Source: Sanguibacter antarcticus
Lineage (GTDB): Bacteria > Actinomycetota > Actinomycetes > Actinomycetales > Cellulomonadaceae
Reading direction: 5' to 3'
Length of the DNA stretch: 64,000 nt
NCBI RefSeq assembly: GCF_002564005.1
Contig: NZ_PDJG01000001.1
Coordinates: 2,232,001-2,296,000 of the forward strand
The position numbers were made by a program, and so were the translations under genes. Positions 8,313-16,979 of the stretch are shown here, in pieces (position 1 is the stretch's first letter; the number at the start of each line of letters is the position of its first letter). The notes beneath the pieces are model-generated. The model saw only the letters and a list, made by a program, of their open reading frames with translations. It was not told the DNA's origin and ran no database searches.

Positions 8313-9578
8313 GTGACGACGGATGACCAGGCACGAACACCCACCGGCAGGCGGCGGGCAGCCGGTGCGCACCACGAACCACCGTTGAACCTGAGACGCC
8401 CAGGATGGCCGACATTCAGCAGCGAAGCTGTCCCCTGGGACCCCTCGACCGAGGCCTACGGCCCCCGAACCGGGCGAGCCCAGCACCGCGGCCCCTACGA
8501 AGCCGCGATCGCACCCACGATCGCCGACGCCCACGTCTACCTGTCGTCCGCGGCCTCCGCACTCGTCGCCGAGGCAACAGCGGAGATCGCCAGGTTCGAC
8601 GGCGAGGCCCTCGGAGCCACGACCTCCTTCGCGGCGCTCCTCCTGCGTACCGAAGCATCTTCGTCATCCCAGATCGAAGACCTCACATCGTCCGCGAAGG
8701 CCATCGCCCTGGCAGAGCTCGGCCGCAACGGCCGAGCCAACGCCGACCAGATCGTCGCGAACGTCACCGCCATGACGAGCGCCCTGGCGCACGCCGAGCG
8801 TCTCGACCCCGACGCGATCCTCGCCATGCACCAGGCCCTCATGGCCCGCCACCTGCCGAAGGATGCCGGCCGGTGGCGTACCCAGCAGGTATGGATCGGC
8901 GGGAGCAGCAGGTCCCCGCACAACGCCGCGTACGTCGCGCCCACCCACCCACGAGTCCCCGCAGCGATCGACGACCTCGTCGCGTTCGCCGGCCGGGACG
9001 ACATCGCCGTGCTCGCCCAGGCGGCGCTGACCCACGCCCAGTTCGAGTCCATTCACCCGTTCCCCGACGGGAATGGCAGAACCGGCCGCGCACTGCTGCA
9101 TGCCCAGCTGCGCAACGGTGGTCTGACACGGACCTCCATCGTCCCGGTGTCGGCCGGCCTCCTCTCAGACACGGCCCGATACTTCGCCGCACTGACCATC
9201 TACCGTTCCGGGGACATCGAACCGATAGTCACCGAGGTCGCAGAGGCTGTGTTCCCGGCCCTCGCGAACTCTCGTCAGCTCATCGCCGACGTGACCAGTG
9301 CCCGAGCCTCCTGGGGCGAGCAGATCCACGCGCGACGTGGCGCTTCCGCCTGGGGCCTGGCCGACCTGCTCACCACCAGGCCCGTGGTCGACACGAAGCT
9401 CACCGCGGCCGAGCTGGGCATCTCGACGGTCAACGCCCAGCTCGCAATCGACAGGCTCGTCGACGACGGGGTGCTCGAACAGATCGGCCACGGGCAACGT
9501 GACCGTGTGTGGCAGGCAGGTGAGGTCCTCGACGCGATGGAAGGGTTCGCGACCCGGTCCCGCCAGCGCGTTCACTGA
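8313..9578 (+). CDS. Fic family protein (AMP-transferase type) with C-terminal winged helix
   Basis: 421 residues from GTG. The Fic core motif HPFPDGNGRTGR begins at His248 and has every catalytic residue of the HxFx(D/E)GNGRxxR consensus. The segment SSQIED at 118-123 resembles the inhibitory helix motif (S/T)xxxE(G/N) of self-inhibited class II Fic proteins, with Asp where Gly or Asn is usual. An N-terminal Fic_N-like domain covers residues about 30-130, and the C-terminal 90 residues look like a winged helix (STVNAQLAIDRLVDDGVLEQ). Such proteins usually transfer AMP from ATP to a hydroxyl of a protein target. The target cannot be told. It stands alone, next to the IS patch. Confidence 0.9.
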   Translation: MTTDDQARTPTGRRRAAGAHHEPPLNLRRPGWPTFSSEAVPWDPSTEAYGPRTGRAQHRGPYEAAIAPTIADAHVYLSSAASALVAEATAEIARFDGEALGATTSFAALLLRTEASSSSQIEDLTSSAKAIALAELGRNGRANADQIVANVTAMTSALAHAERLDPDAILAMHQALMARHLPKDAGRWRTQQVWIGGSSRSPHNAAYVAPTHPRVPAAIDDLVAFAGRDDIAVLAQAALTHAQFESIHPFPDGNGRTGRALLHAQLRNGGLTRTSIVPVSAGLLSDTARYFAALTIYRSGDIEPIVTEVAEAVFPALANSRQLIADVTSARASWGEQIHARRGASAWGLADLLTTRPVVDTKLTAAELGISTVNAQLAIDRLVDDGVLEQIGHGQRDRVWQAGEVLDAMEGFATRSRQRVH

Positions 9579-9632
9579 CCGACGTCACACTGTCTCGTCC
9601 CGGGTGTGACGGAGGGCCTGTTCGACCCTCTC

Positions 9633-9650
9633 CGTGAACGCCCGTTCACG
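9633..9650. repeat. 18-bp inverted repeat between fic and the convergent membrane-protein gene
   Basis: CGTGAACG, CC, CGTTCACG: a perfect 8-bp inverted repeat with a 2-nt centre. It lies between convergent genes and has no T-run, so it may be a weak terminator or a protein-binding site. The 200-base interval around it shows no other feature. Confidence 0.45.
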
Positions 9651-9778
9651 ACACACCCGCGCTGCTCAAGGTCGAGGTCGGCGTGTTGTGCACCATGGAT
9701 CGTGTTCGAGACCTATGGGCCGTCAGGGTCGTCCACGGACGATCGCCGCCGTGTCACCAACATCATGCCCCACACCAC

Positions 9779-10456
9779 CTAGCCGAGCCTGAGCACGACC
9801 GTCGTCGACTCCAGTCCCGGCGCGCTCACCACGGCCTGATAGGTGCCGGCACCCGGCGCCGGGAGGTCTGCCGTGCACCCGGGAGCAGAGCGACCGGTCC
9901 CCCAGGTCACCGTCTCGACGTCCTGGTTCCCCGGTGCGAGCAAGAGCATCCGGGAGCCCGCCGTGTCACAGTCGGCGCTCGACCAGATCCGGTCGGACCC
10001 TGACGTGATGACGATCTCGCGCGTCGCGAGCCCCGCGTCGATCGTGCACGGGTTCTCGCCCGTGTGCGTGATGCTCACCTCGAACGACGCCGTCCCACCG
10101 AGCGCATAGCTCGTCGCGTCAGGTGTCAGGGTCAGCTGGACGTCAGCCGAGGTGCAGTCCACAGGGACGTAGGTTCCGGTCGCTTCCGGGGTCGGGTCCA
10201 CCTCGACGGTGTCGTCCGACTCGACCATCCCGCCGACCCACCCGCCGAGCGCGCGGACACCCACGACGAGCGCGACGATCACACCCGCGAGCAGCACGAG
10301 CACGATCAACCAGCGCAGGAAGAGCGCACGACCGCTCGGCCTCGACGGCCGTGCTGGCCGTGCTGGCCGCGGAGCAGGCCGTCGGCCGCCTTGCTGTGCT
10401 GGCCGGCGTGGGCGTGGGCGTGGGCGACCGGTGCTCTCACGTTCCATGCCGCCCAT
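9779..10456 (-). CDS. Conserved single-span membrane protein, unknown function
   Basis: 225 residues. A basic, Pro/Arg-rich cytoplasmic tail of about 45 residues precedes one membrane span (residues 48-68), then an acidic linker and an extracellular beta-rich domain with four to five Cys. This plan is common among actinobacterial cell-envelope proteins encoded beside mutY. No catalytic motif is visible. A second ATG three codons in (MERES) is an equally good start. It is divergent from mutY and convergent with fic. Confidence 0.7.
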   Translation of the reverse strand: MGGMERESTGRPRPRPRRPAQQGGRRPAPRPARPARPSRPSGRALFLRWLIVLVLLAGVIVALVVGVRALGGWVGGMVESDDTVEVDPTPEATGTYVPVDCTSADVQLTLTPDATSYALGGTASFEVSITHTGENPCTIDAGLATREIVITSGSDRIWSSADCDTAGSRMLLLAPGNQDVETVTWGTGRSAPGCTADLPAPGAGTYQAVVSAPGLESTTVVLRLG

Positions 10457-10675
10457 CTTCGTCTACCAGACCGGGTCTGCACCCCGACGGCACGCCGGAG
10501 ATCGTCGCCGTGGTGCGCGCCCGGACGCTCGCCGACTGGTGCGTGTCGAGGCGACAATGGTCCGGTGCCTCCAGCTCGCGCCCTCACCACACCGCCCGTG
10601 CCCCCAGCAGTCTCCGGCCGACCTGCTCCGGCTGCGACAGGGCCCGCATCGGCCTCGACGCTCCCACCAGTCACG

Positions 10676-11581
10676 ATGCAGGAGGTCCTCGCCGACTGGT
10701 TCGCTCAGACGGCGCGAGACCTGCCGTGGCGTGCACCCGACCGGTCGCCGTGGGGCGTCCTCGTCAGCGAGGTGATGGCGCAGCAGACCCCCGTCGCCCG
10801 GGTCGCACCCCTGTGGACCGCGTGGATGGAGAGGTGGCCCACCCCGTCCGACGTTGCGTCCGCACCGACCGCCGACGTGCTGCGCGCGTGGGGAACGCTC
10901 GGCTACCCGCGTCGCGCCCTGCGGCTCCAGGAGTGCGCCCGGGCGATCATGGAGCGGCACGACGGCACGGTGCCCGAGGACGAGCCGTCGCTGCTCGCGC
11001 TCCCGGGGGTCGGGACGTACACGGCGGCCGCAGTCGTGGCGTTCGCCTTCGGTCGTCGGTCGGTGGTCGTCGACACCAACGTGCGCCGCGTGCTCGCGCG
11101 GACGCTCGGCGGCGACGCGCTGCCTGCGCCGTCGCTCACCTCGGCCGAGATGGCACGGGCCGCGTCGGTCGTCCCGTCCGACGACGCTGACGCGGCGACG
11201 TGGGCGGCGTCGTCCATGGAGCTCGGCGCCGTGGTGTGCACGGCGCGCGCGCCGCGGTGCGACGCGTGCCCCGTGAGCTGGGCTTGTGCGTGGCGCGCGG
11301 CGGGCTACCCGCCGGACGAGCACGGTGCGCGACGCAAGACGCAGGCCTGGGCAGGGACGGACCGGCAGGTCCGCGGCAAGGTCATGGCCGTCCTGCGGGA
11401 GGCGCACGGCCAGGTGGGCAGCGGGCAGGCGGGGAACGGGCAGGAGGCGCACGGCCGGGTGGCCCGCTCGCAGGTCGCTCTCGTGTGGCCCGACGCAGCA
11501 CAGCTCGACCGCTGCGTCGCCGGGTTGATCGAGGACGGGCTCGTCGAGCAGACGGGTGACGAGCTCCACCTGCCAGGCTGA
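10676..11581 (+). CDS. mutY: A/G-specific adenine DNA glycosylase
   Basis: 301 residues from ATG 10676; an in-frame GTG at 10565 would add a Pro/Ala-rich leader of 37 residues and is the alternative start. The protein removes adenine mispaired with 8-oxoguanine in DNA. Motifs: Glu32 in SEVMAQQT (catalytic acid), helix-hairpin-helix LPGVGTYTAAAV at about 109-120, Asp133 in VVDTNV (catalytic), and a [4Fe-4S] site of Cys188-x6-Cys195-x2-Cys198-x5-Cys204. The C-terminal NUDIX-like 8-oxoG recognition part is very short, as is usual in actinobacteria. A Gly/Gln-rich repeat (GQVGSGQAGNGQ) sits near residue 245. Confidence 0.94.
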   Translation: MQEVLADWFAQTARDLPWRAPDRSPWGVLVSEVMAQQTPVARVAPLWTAWMERWPTPSDVASAPTADVLRAWGTLGYPRRALRLQECARAIMERHDGTVPEDEPSLLALPGVGTYTAAAVVAFAFGRRSVVVDTNVRRVLARTLGGDALPAPSLTSAEMARAASVVPSDDADAATWAASSMELGAVVCTARAPRCDACPVSWACAWRAAGYPPDEHGARRKTQAWAGTDRQVRGKVMAVLREAHGQVGSGQAGNGQEAHGRVARSQVALVWPDAAQLDRCVAGLIEDGLVEQTGDELHLPG

Positions 11582-11697
11582 CCAGCACGAGCCGCAAGGA
11601 CGATGCGAACCCTCGGGTCAGTGCGGGTGCACAGGTCAGTACGGGTGCTACGGCTGCACAGAGCACACGTGGCAGCGGAGTCCTGCGCGATGGCAGA

Positions 11698-12564
11698 GTG
11701 GTCGTCGTGCCGACGACCGAGACGGATCTTCCTCCCGCACCGCAGAGCCCGTGGCGTCGCGCGATGCTTCACGTGCGCGGGCAGGCCTGCGGGCCGCCCC
11801 TCGAGCCGGGCCTCGACGTGACCGTGCACCTGCACCCGGACCGGGCTGCAGGCGAGGCGTTCCTCGTCCACGCCCTCGCACGCGACGGCGTCGGACGACC
11901 GCTGCTCGAGACGGGCACGGTCAGCGGCGATCCTGCCGTCCACGCAGGAGCTGACCGGTGGCAGTGGGAGCACGACGCGTTCGGGGGCGCGTACGACGAC
12001 TCCCCCGGTGCGCAGCGACCGAAGTACGGCTCGCTCAACCATCGACGCCGGCCTGCGGGCGGGTCGGTCCGGTTCGGGTCGTCGCACCTGCGGCTCGCGC
12101 CCCATGTGCTGGCGCGGACCACCTTCTGCTCCTCGGGCGGCTCGACGGACCCGACGACCCTCGGCACCGTCGAGCACATGCTGCCCTCGGTCCTCGCGGA
12201 CGCTGCCGACCTGGACGTGCTCGACGACTACGTCGAGGCGCACGTCCACGGAGCCCTGCGTCTCAACCGGGACATCGCTGCTCTCGTGCTCGACCCGAGC
12301 TTCCGCGGCACCGCGGTCGAGGACGCGGCGGGCTCGCTGCCCTTCCCGGTGGAGTGGCACCACGGGTTCGTCTTGTCGGTCGACGAGCTCGCGGAGCACG
12401 AGACCTACCGCGGAGCGGAGGTGGTCGCGCTGGGCCGGGCGGTCGCGCAGGGCGACGTGCTCGACGCCCGGATCATCGGCGACGCGGTGCGTGCCGACGG
12501 TCACGACCCGCTGATCCTCGAGAGGCTATGGCACTGCACGGCGAGGTTCGGTCGTCCTGCGTGA
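11698..12564 (+). CDS. DUF3626 domain protein
   Basis: 288 residues from GTG. The family hallmarks GLDVTVHLHPDR (about residues 38-49), WEHDAFGGAYD, RPKYGSLN and FGSSHLRL match the DUF3626 family as I know it. Its function is undescribed. The conserved His, Arg and Asp residues suggest an enzyme. It stands alone between mutY and argA, with no signal peptide or membrane span. Convergent with argA, with only 12 bases between the stop codons. Confidence 0.75.
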   Translation: MVVVPTTETDLPPAPQSPWRRAMLHVRGQACGPPLEPGLDVTVHLHPDRAAGEAFLVHALARDGVGRPLLETGTVSGDPAVHAGADRWQWEHDAFGGAYDDSPGAQRPKYGSLNHRRRPAGGSVRFGSSHLRLAPHVLARTTFCSSGGSTDPTTLGTVEHMLPSVLADAADLDVLDDYVEAHVHGALRLNRDIAALVLDPSFRGTAVEDAAGSLPFPVEWHHGFVLSVDELAEHETYRGAEVVALGRAVAQGDVLDARIIGDAVRADGHDPLILERLWHCTARFGRPA

Positions 12565-12576
12565 CGGCCTGGCGCG

Positions 12577-13104
12577 TCAGAGGTCGAGCAGCATGCGTGT
12601 GTTGCCGAGGGTGTTGGGCTTGACGCGTGCGAGGTCGAGGAATTCTGCGATCCCGTCGTCGTGGGAGCGGAGGAGCTCGGCGTAGACGGTCGGGTCGACG
12701 GGGGTGCCCTCGATGACGCGGAAGCCGTGACGGTGGAAGAAGTCGACCTCGAACGTCAGGCAGAACACTCGTCGGAGACCGAGGTCGCGAGCTCGCTCGA
12801 CGAGCCGGCTGACGATCTCGTGGCCGATGCCGGTCCCGAGGCGCCCGTCGTCGACGGCGAGCGTGCGGATCTCGGCGAGGTCCTCCCACATGATGTGCAG
12901 CGCCCCGCAGCCGACGAGGTCCGGGGCCTCCCGGCTCCCTGCGTCGGCGACGACGAACTCCTGCACGGTCTCGTAGTAGGCGACGGCCTCTTTGGCGATG
13001 AGGATGCGGCGTGCGGCATAGGGCTCGACGAGGCCACGGATGCTGCGGACGTCTCGGGGCAGTGCGGGGCGCAGCGTGTACGGGAGGACCGGTGCGGGAG
13101 TCAC
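12577..13104 (-). CDS. argA: Amino-acid N-acetyltransferase (N-acetylglutamate synthase, short actinobacterial type)
   Basis: 175 residues from GTG. It is a single GNAT domain without the amino-acid-kinase half of classical ArgA, as in the mycobacterial short enzyme. The acetyl-CoA loop is RLGTGIGHEI (about residues 84-93), and IRTLAVDD forms the preceding strand. It would make N-acetylglutamate, the first step of arginine synthesis. The promoter region holds a -10 box (TAGGTT on the coding strand, 13111-13116) only six bases before the start, suggesting a leaderless mRNA, and a GCATAT inverted repeat (13124-13143) that may be an ArgR site. Confidence 0.85.
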   Translation of the reverse strand: MTPAPVLPYTLRPALPRDVRSIRGLVEPYAARRILIAKEAVAYYETVQEFVVADAGSREAPDLVGCGALHIMWEDLAEIRTLAVDDGRLGTGIGHEIVSRLVERARDLGLRRVFCLTFEVDFFHRHGFRVIEGTPVDPTVYAELLRSHDDGIAEFLDLARVKPNTLGNTRMLLDL

Positions 13105-13110
13105 GCACTC

Positions 13111-13143
13111 AACCTAACGCAACATATGCACTCGGACGCATAT
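13111..13143 (-). promoter_or_regulatory. Promoter and operator-like repeat of argA
   Basis: On the minus strand TAGGTT (13116-13111) is a good actinobacterial -10 box with the GTG start six bases downstream. ATATGC (13124-13129) and GCATAT (13138-13143) form a perfect 6-bp inverted repeat with an 8-base spacer over the -35 area. The layout fits an ARG box bound by ArgR, but the assignment is inference. Confidence 0.5.
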
Positions 13144-13168
13144 TTTCTCACGGTGCGTGTCGGAGCCT

Positions 13169-14113
13169 CTACCCCAGCAGGCGCGTCGCCGTCTGCTCGT
13201 CGACGACGAGGTGCGTGACGGCTCCTGCCCGCAGCGCGGCCCGCAGCGGGACCACCTTGTTGTCGCCGGCGACGGCGCACACGCGCCGCGGGATCGCCCG
13301 CAGCTGCGCAGGGCTGGGGCCCGTGGCCCGCGCGTTGAGCGCGATGTCGCTGTAGGTGCCGTCCGCGCGCAGAAAGACGGTGCAGACGTCGCCGACAACG
13401 CCTTCGGCGTCGAGGGTCGCGACGTCCTGCGGCTCGAGGTAGCCGGCCGAGTACACGTGGCTGGGCAGACCGCCGGAGAGCGCACCGACGGAGAAGAGGG
13501 CGATGTCGGCTCGTCGTTGGACCTCGAGGACCCGTTGGACGGAGCGTTCACGCCACATCGCGTCCTTCGTCTCGGCGTAGTCGAAGAACGCGGGCACTGG
13601 GAAAAAGTGCATGTGGGCATCGAAAGCACGCCCGAACCCGGCGATGAGGTCGCTCGCATACTCGACCCCGCTCGTGCGCATGTTCGCTGCGCCGTTGAGC
13701 TGGACGACCGCGCTCCCCCGGGTCGGCTTGCGTGGCAGGTGCCGGGTGATCGCCCCGAGAGTCGTGCCCCACGCGAGGGCGAGGACCATCTCAGACTCGA
13801 ACCACGTGCCGATGAGCCGGGCCGTGGTCAGCGCCACCTGGTCGAGGCGCTCGTCGTGCGACGCCGAGTCCGTGACGGGCACGACGTAGGCCTCGATCCC
13901 GTAGATCTCGCGGATCCGCTGGCCCAGCCCCGGCGCCCGGGAGTGGGTCGGGCGGAGGTTGATCTCGACGAGGCCCGTCTCGCGGGCCTCCTTGACGAGC
14001 CGGGAGACGGTGGAGCGCGACGTCCCGAGCTGCTTCGCGATGGTCTCCATCTTCATGTCCTGGAGGTAGTACATCGAGGCGGCCCGCAGGACGTCCTGTT
14101 CGCGCGTGTCCAT
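13169..14113 (-). CDS. SorC/DeoR-type sugar-binding transcriptional regulator, likely glycerol regulator
   Basis: 314 residues from the ATG at 14113; the frame extends upstream into the promoter region without support. The N-terminal helix-turn-helix is METIAKQLGTSRSTVSRLVK (about residues 24-43), and the rest is the SorC sugar-phosphate effector domain related to GlcNAc-6-P deaminase. Members sense phosphorylated sugars. It is divergent from glpD-glpF-glpK, so it probably controls them in response to glycerol-3-phosphate or a related compound. Actinobacteria more often use other regulator types for glp genes. Confidence 0.85.
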   Translation of the reverse strand: MDTREQDVLRAASMYYLQDMKMETIAKQLGTSRSTVSRLVKEARETGLVEINLRPTHSRAPGLGQRIREIYGIEAYVVPVTDSASHDERLDQVALTTARLIGTWFESEMVLALAWGTTLGAITRHLPRKPTRGSAVVQLNGAANMRTSGVEYASDLIAGFGRAFDAHMHFFPVPAFFDYAETKDAMWRERSVQRVLEVQRRADIALFSVGALSGGLPSHVYSAGYLEPQDVATLDAEGVVGDVCTVFLRADGTYSDIALNARATGPSPAQLRAIPRRVCAVAGDNKVVPLRAALRAGAVTHLVVDEQTATRLLG

Positions 14114-14265
14114 CTGCTGCTCGTCTCGTCGGGGAGGCACCGTCCGCGGTCCTGGCGTCGCCGCAGGTCCGCACGCACCAGTGTGCACGTTTGTGCAGCC
14201 GGGTTGCGCGAACGTTCTGACAGTGTGACGTTTGATCCTGACACCACGCGAGTCGAAAGGTCCCC
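14114..14265 (+). promoter_or_regulatory. Divergent control region between the SorC regulator and glpD
   Basis: 152 bases shared by two divergent promoters. Visible elements are a direct repeat of TGTGCA (14183-14188 and 14192-14197), the palindrome GAACGTTC (14210-14217), and a further TGTGACGTTTG at 14224-14234, which shares ACGTTTG with 14188-14194. These are candidate SorC-type operators. GAAAGG (14255-14260) is the ribosome site for glpD. Confidence 0.45.
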
Positions 14266-16089
14266 ATGTCCAACTCCGGAACAACTTCCAGGCTCACTCC
14301 GCAGTCCCGAGCACAGTCGCTCGACGCCCTGCGTGCCAGTGCCGACGGCGAGCCGTTCGACGTCCTCGTCATCGGCGGCGGCGTCACCGGTGCAGGCATC
14401 GCGCTCGATTCCGTGACCCGAGGGCTGACGACCGCCATCGTCGAAGGACAGGACTGGGCCGCAGGCACCTCGAGCCGGTCGAGCAAGCTCGTCCACGGCG
14501 GGCTGCGCTACCTCCAGATGCTCGACTTCCACCTCGTCCACGAGGCCCTCACCGAACGCGACCTGCTCATCACCAAGCTCGCACCCCACCTCGTCAAGCC
14601 GGTGTCCTTCCTCTATCCGCTCGAGCACCGGATCTGGGAGCGCGGGTACGTCGGTGCCGGCGTCATGCTCTACGACACACTCGCCAGCCTCGCCCCCGGC
14701 AAGCGCGCGCTGCCGTTCCACAAGCACGTGACACGCAAGGGCATGAGCCGGCTGTTCCCCGACCTGCGGCACGACGCAGCCGTCGGCGCCGTCCGCTACT
14801 GGGACGCGTCCGTCGACGATGCCCGCCTCGTCTCCACCCTCGTGCGCACCGCAGCGTCCTACGGAGCGCACGCAGCAAGCCGCACCCAGGCCGTCGAGCT
14901 CACCAAGGACCCCAGCGGACGCGTCGACGGCGCCGTCCTCAAGGACCTCGAGACCGGCGAGGAGCTGCGGGTCAAGGCCCGCAACGTCATCAACGCCACC
15001 GGCGTCTGGACCGAGGAGACCGAAGCACTCGCAGGCGGCACAGGCGGGCTGCGCGTCCTCGCGTCCAAGGGCGTGCACATCGTCGTCCCCCGCGAGCGCA
15101 TCCGCGGCACAGCCGGCCTGATCCTCCAGACCGAGAAGAGCGTCCTGTTCGTCATCCCGTGGTCCCGCTACTGGGTCATCGGCACGACGGACACCCCCTG
15201 GACCCAAGAGCTCCAGCACCCGGTCGCGACCGCAGCCGACATCGACTACGTGCTCGAGCACGCGAACGCGGTCCTCGCCGACCCGCTCACCCGTGACGAC
15301 ATCATCGGCACGTGGGCCGGTCTGCGGCCGCTCCTGCAGCCGGGGACCAAGGAAGGCACGTCGTCGGCCAAGGTCTCCCGCGAGCACACCGTCGCGTCCC
15401 CCACGCCCGGGCTCACCGTCATCGCCGGTGGGAAGCTCACGACGTACCGCGTCATGGCCGAGGACGCCGTCGACTTCGCGCTCGGCGAGGGCGCCAAGGC
15501 CCGCCCGTCGATCACGGCGAAGGTTCCTCTGCTCGGTGCGGTCGGTCTCGACGTGCAGCAGAACTGGGGCCGCCGGCACGCCGCGACGTACGGCTGGACC
15601 CCGGCGCTCGTCGACCACCTGCTGCACCGGTACGGCTCGCTGCTCTCCGACATCGTCGAGCTCTGCGAGACCGACCCGGGCATGGCGACGCCGCTCGAGC
15701 ACGCGCCCGCTTACCTCCGTGCCGAGATCGCGTACGCGGTGAGCCACGAGGGAGTCCTTCACCTCGAAGACATCCTCCTGCACCGCACCCGGCTCAACTA
15801 CGAGGTCGCGGACCGCGGGCTGGGAGCCCTCGAGGAGATCTCCCGCATCGCGGCAGACGGTCTCGGGTGGGACGAGCAGACCCGGCTCGCCGAGGTCGCC
15901 GCGTACACCGAGCGGGCACGAGCCGAGGAGCAGGCCGAGCTCGCTCCGGACGACGCGTCGGCGGAGCAGGCACGCCTGTCGGCCACCGACGTCGCACCGC
16001 TCACCGAGCTCTCCGGCCATGTCGACGGAGGCCTCAAGCCAGGCTCGCCGACCGGGTCCCGCGGCGCGGCAGGTCCCGCAGGGACCTGA
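14266..16089 (+). CDS. glpD: Aerobic glycerol-3-phosphate dehydrogenase
   Basis: 607 residues with GAAAGG six bases before the ATG. The FAD dinucleotide fold is IGGGVTGAGIALD (residues 36-48), followed by the family segments AGTSSRSSKLVHGGLRY and WYVIGTTDT-like RYWVIGTTDT. The C-terminal DAO_C domain continues to about residue 560 and ends in a disordered Ala/Gly-rich tail. It oxidises glycerol-3-phosphate to dihydroxyacetone phosphate at the membrane and passes electrons to menaquinone. First gene of the glycerol operon; a 10-bp hairpin separates it from glpF, which may set relative expression. Confidence 0.96.
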   Translation: MSNSGTTSRLTPQSRAQSLDALRASADGEPFDVLVIGGGVTGAGIALDSVTRGLTTAIVEGQDWAAGTSSRSSKLVHGGLRYLQMLDFHLVHEALTERDLLITKLAPHLVKPVSFLYPLEHRIWERGYVGAGVMLYDTLASLAPGKRALPFHKHVTRKGMSRLFPDLRHDAAVGAVRYWDASVDDARLVSTLVRTAASYGAHAASRTQAVELTKDPSGRVDGAVLKDLETGEELRVKARNVINATGVWTEETEALAGGTGGLRVLASKGVHIVVPRERIRGTAGLILQTEKSVLFVIPWSRYWVIGTTDTPWTQELQHPVATAADIDYVLEHANAVLADPLTRDDIIGTWAGLRPLLQPGTKEGTSSAKVSREHTVASPTPGLTVIAGGKLTTYRVMAEDAVDFALGEGAKARPSITAKVPLLGAVGLDVQQNWGRRHAATYGWTPALVDHLLHRYGSLLSDIVELCETDPGMATPLEHAPAYLRAEIAYAVSHEGVLHLEDILLHRTRLNYEVADRGLGALEEISRIAADGLGWDEQTRLAEVAAYTERARAEEQAELAPDDASAEQARLSATDVAPLTELSGHVDGGLKPGSPTGSRGAAGPAGT

Positions 16090-16105
16090 GCACCACCACG
16101 AGTGT

Positions 16106-16129
16106 CCCGGGGACGAAGGCGTCCCCGGG
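16106..16129 (+). terminator. Hairpin between glpD and glpF
   Basis: CCCGGGGACG, AAGG, CGTCCCCGGG: a perfect 10-bp stem with a 4-nt loop, 17 bases after the glpD stop. There is no T-run, so it is either a partial terminator or an mRNA-stabilising stem between co-transcribed genes. Confidence 0.55.
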
Positions 16130-16177
16130 CGGGAATGACAACGCAGTCCACCCCCCACCCCCACAGTAAGGACCACG

Positions 16178-16912
16178 ATGGACGTCTCCATTGGCCAAGT
16201 CTTCATCTCAGAAGTCGTCGGCACCGCGATCCTCCTCCTCCTCGGCGTCGGCGTCGTCGCCAACGTCGTCCTCCCCAAGAACAAAGGCTTTGCGAGCGGA
16301 TGGATCGTCATCTCGTTCGGCTGGGGCCTTGCGGTCTTCGCCGGTGTCTACGCCGCGTGGCGCTCGGGAGCGCACCTCAACCCGGCCGTGACCTTCGGCA
16401 TCATCGCCAACGGTCAGGACGAGTTCGTCCCCGGGATCGCGGTCAACGCCGTCAACACCCTCGTCTACCTCGGCGGCGAGATGCTCGGAGCCTTCATCGG
16501 CGCCGTGCTGGCCTTCGCGGCCTACAAGAAGCACTTCGACGAGGAGGCTCCTGCCGCTGACAAGCTTGCGGTCTTCGCCACCGGACCAGCGATCCGCTCC
16601 ATCGGCTGGAACTTCGTCACCGAGGTCATCGGTACGTTCGTCCTCGTCTTCGTCATCCTCCAGTTCGGCAACACCCCCACCGAGATCGGACCGCTCGCCG
16701 TCGCGCTCCTCGTGGTCGCGATCGGCCTGAGCCTCGGCGGACCCACGGGGTACGCGATCAACCCAGCACGTGACCTCGGCCCCCGCATCGCCCACGCCCT
16801 CCTGCCCATCAAGGGCAAGGGAAGCAGCGACTGGTCCTACTCTTGGGTCCCCGTCGTCGCCCCCATCGTCGGTGGTGTCCTCGCCGGGCTCACCGCGACC
16901 GCTCTCGCCTGA
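16178..16912 (+). CDS. glpF: Glycerol uptake facilitator (aquaglyceroporin)
   Basis: 244 residues, six membrane spans, with both MIP signature loops: NPA at 68-70 (HLNPAVTFG) and NPA at 195-197 in AINPARDLGPR. The Asp after the second NPAR is the residue typical of glycerol-conducting GlpF rather than water-only channels. It lets glycerol diffuse into the cell for GlpK. TAAGGACCACG before the ATG provides the ribosome site. It lies between glpD and glpK in the same direction. Confidence 0.95.
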   Translation: MDVSIGQVFISEVVGTAILLLLGVGVVANVVLPKNKGFASGWIVISFGWGLAVFAGVYAAWRSGAHLNPAVTFGIIANGQDEFVPGIAVNAVNTLVYLGGEMLGAFIGAVLAFAAYKKHFDEEAPAADKLAVFATGPAIRSIGWNFVTEVIGTFVLVFVILQFGNTPTEIGPLAVALLVVAIGLSLGGPTGYAINPARDLGPRIAHALLPIKGKGSSDWSYSWVPVVAPIVGGVLAGLTATALA

Positions 16913-16979
16913 CCCCCTGCTCCACCTCACGCCCCATCCCCTGCTCTAGAACACAACGACGTGAAGGATACGACCCTCC

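Noticed and set aside
7912..8316. 134-codon open frame before fic
   Set aside because: It overlaps the fic start, has random-looking composition and no ribosome site.
10064..10564. N-terminal extension of MutY over the membrane-protein gene
   Set aside because: It is antisense to the gene at 9779-10456 and lacks glycosylase similarity; the family's N-terminus begins near 10676.
14053..16311. 752-codon minus-strand open frame over glpD
   Set aside because: Antisense shadow of glpD; no domain is recognisable and it crosses into the SorC gene.
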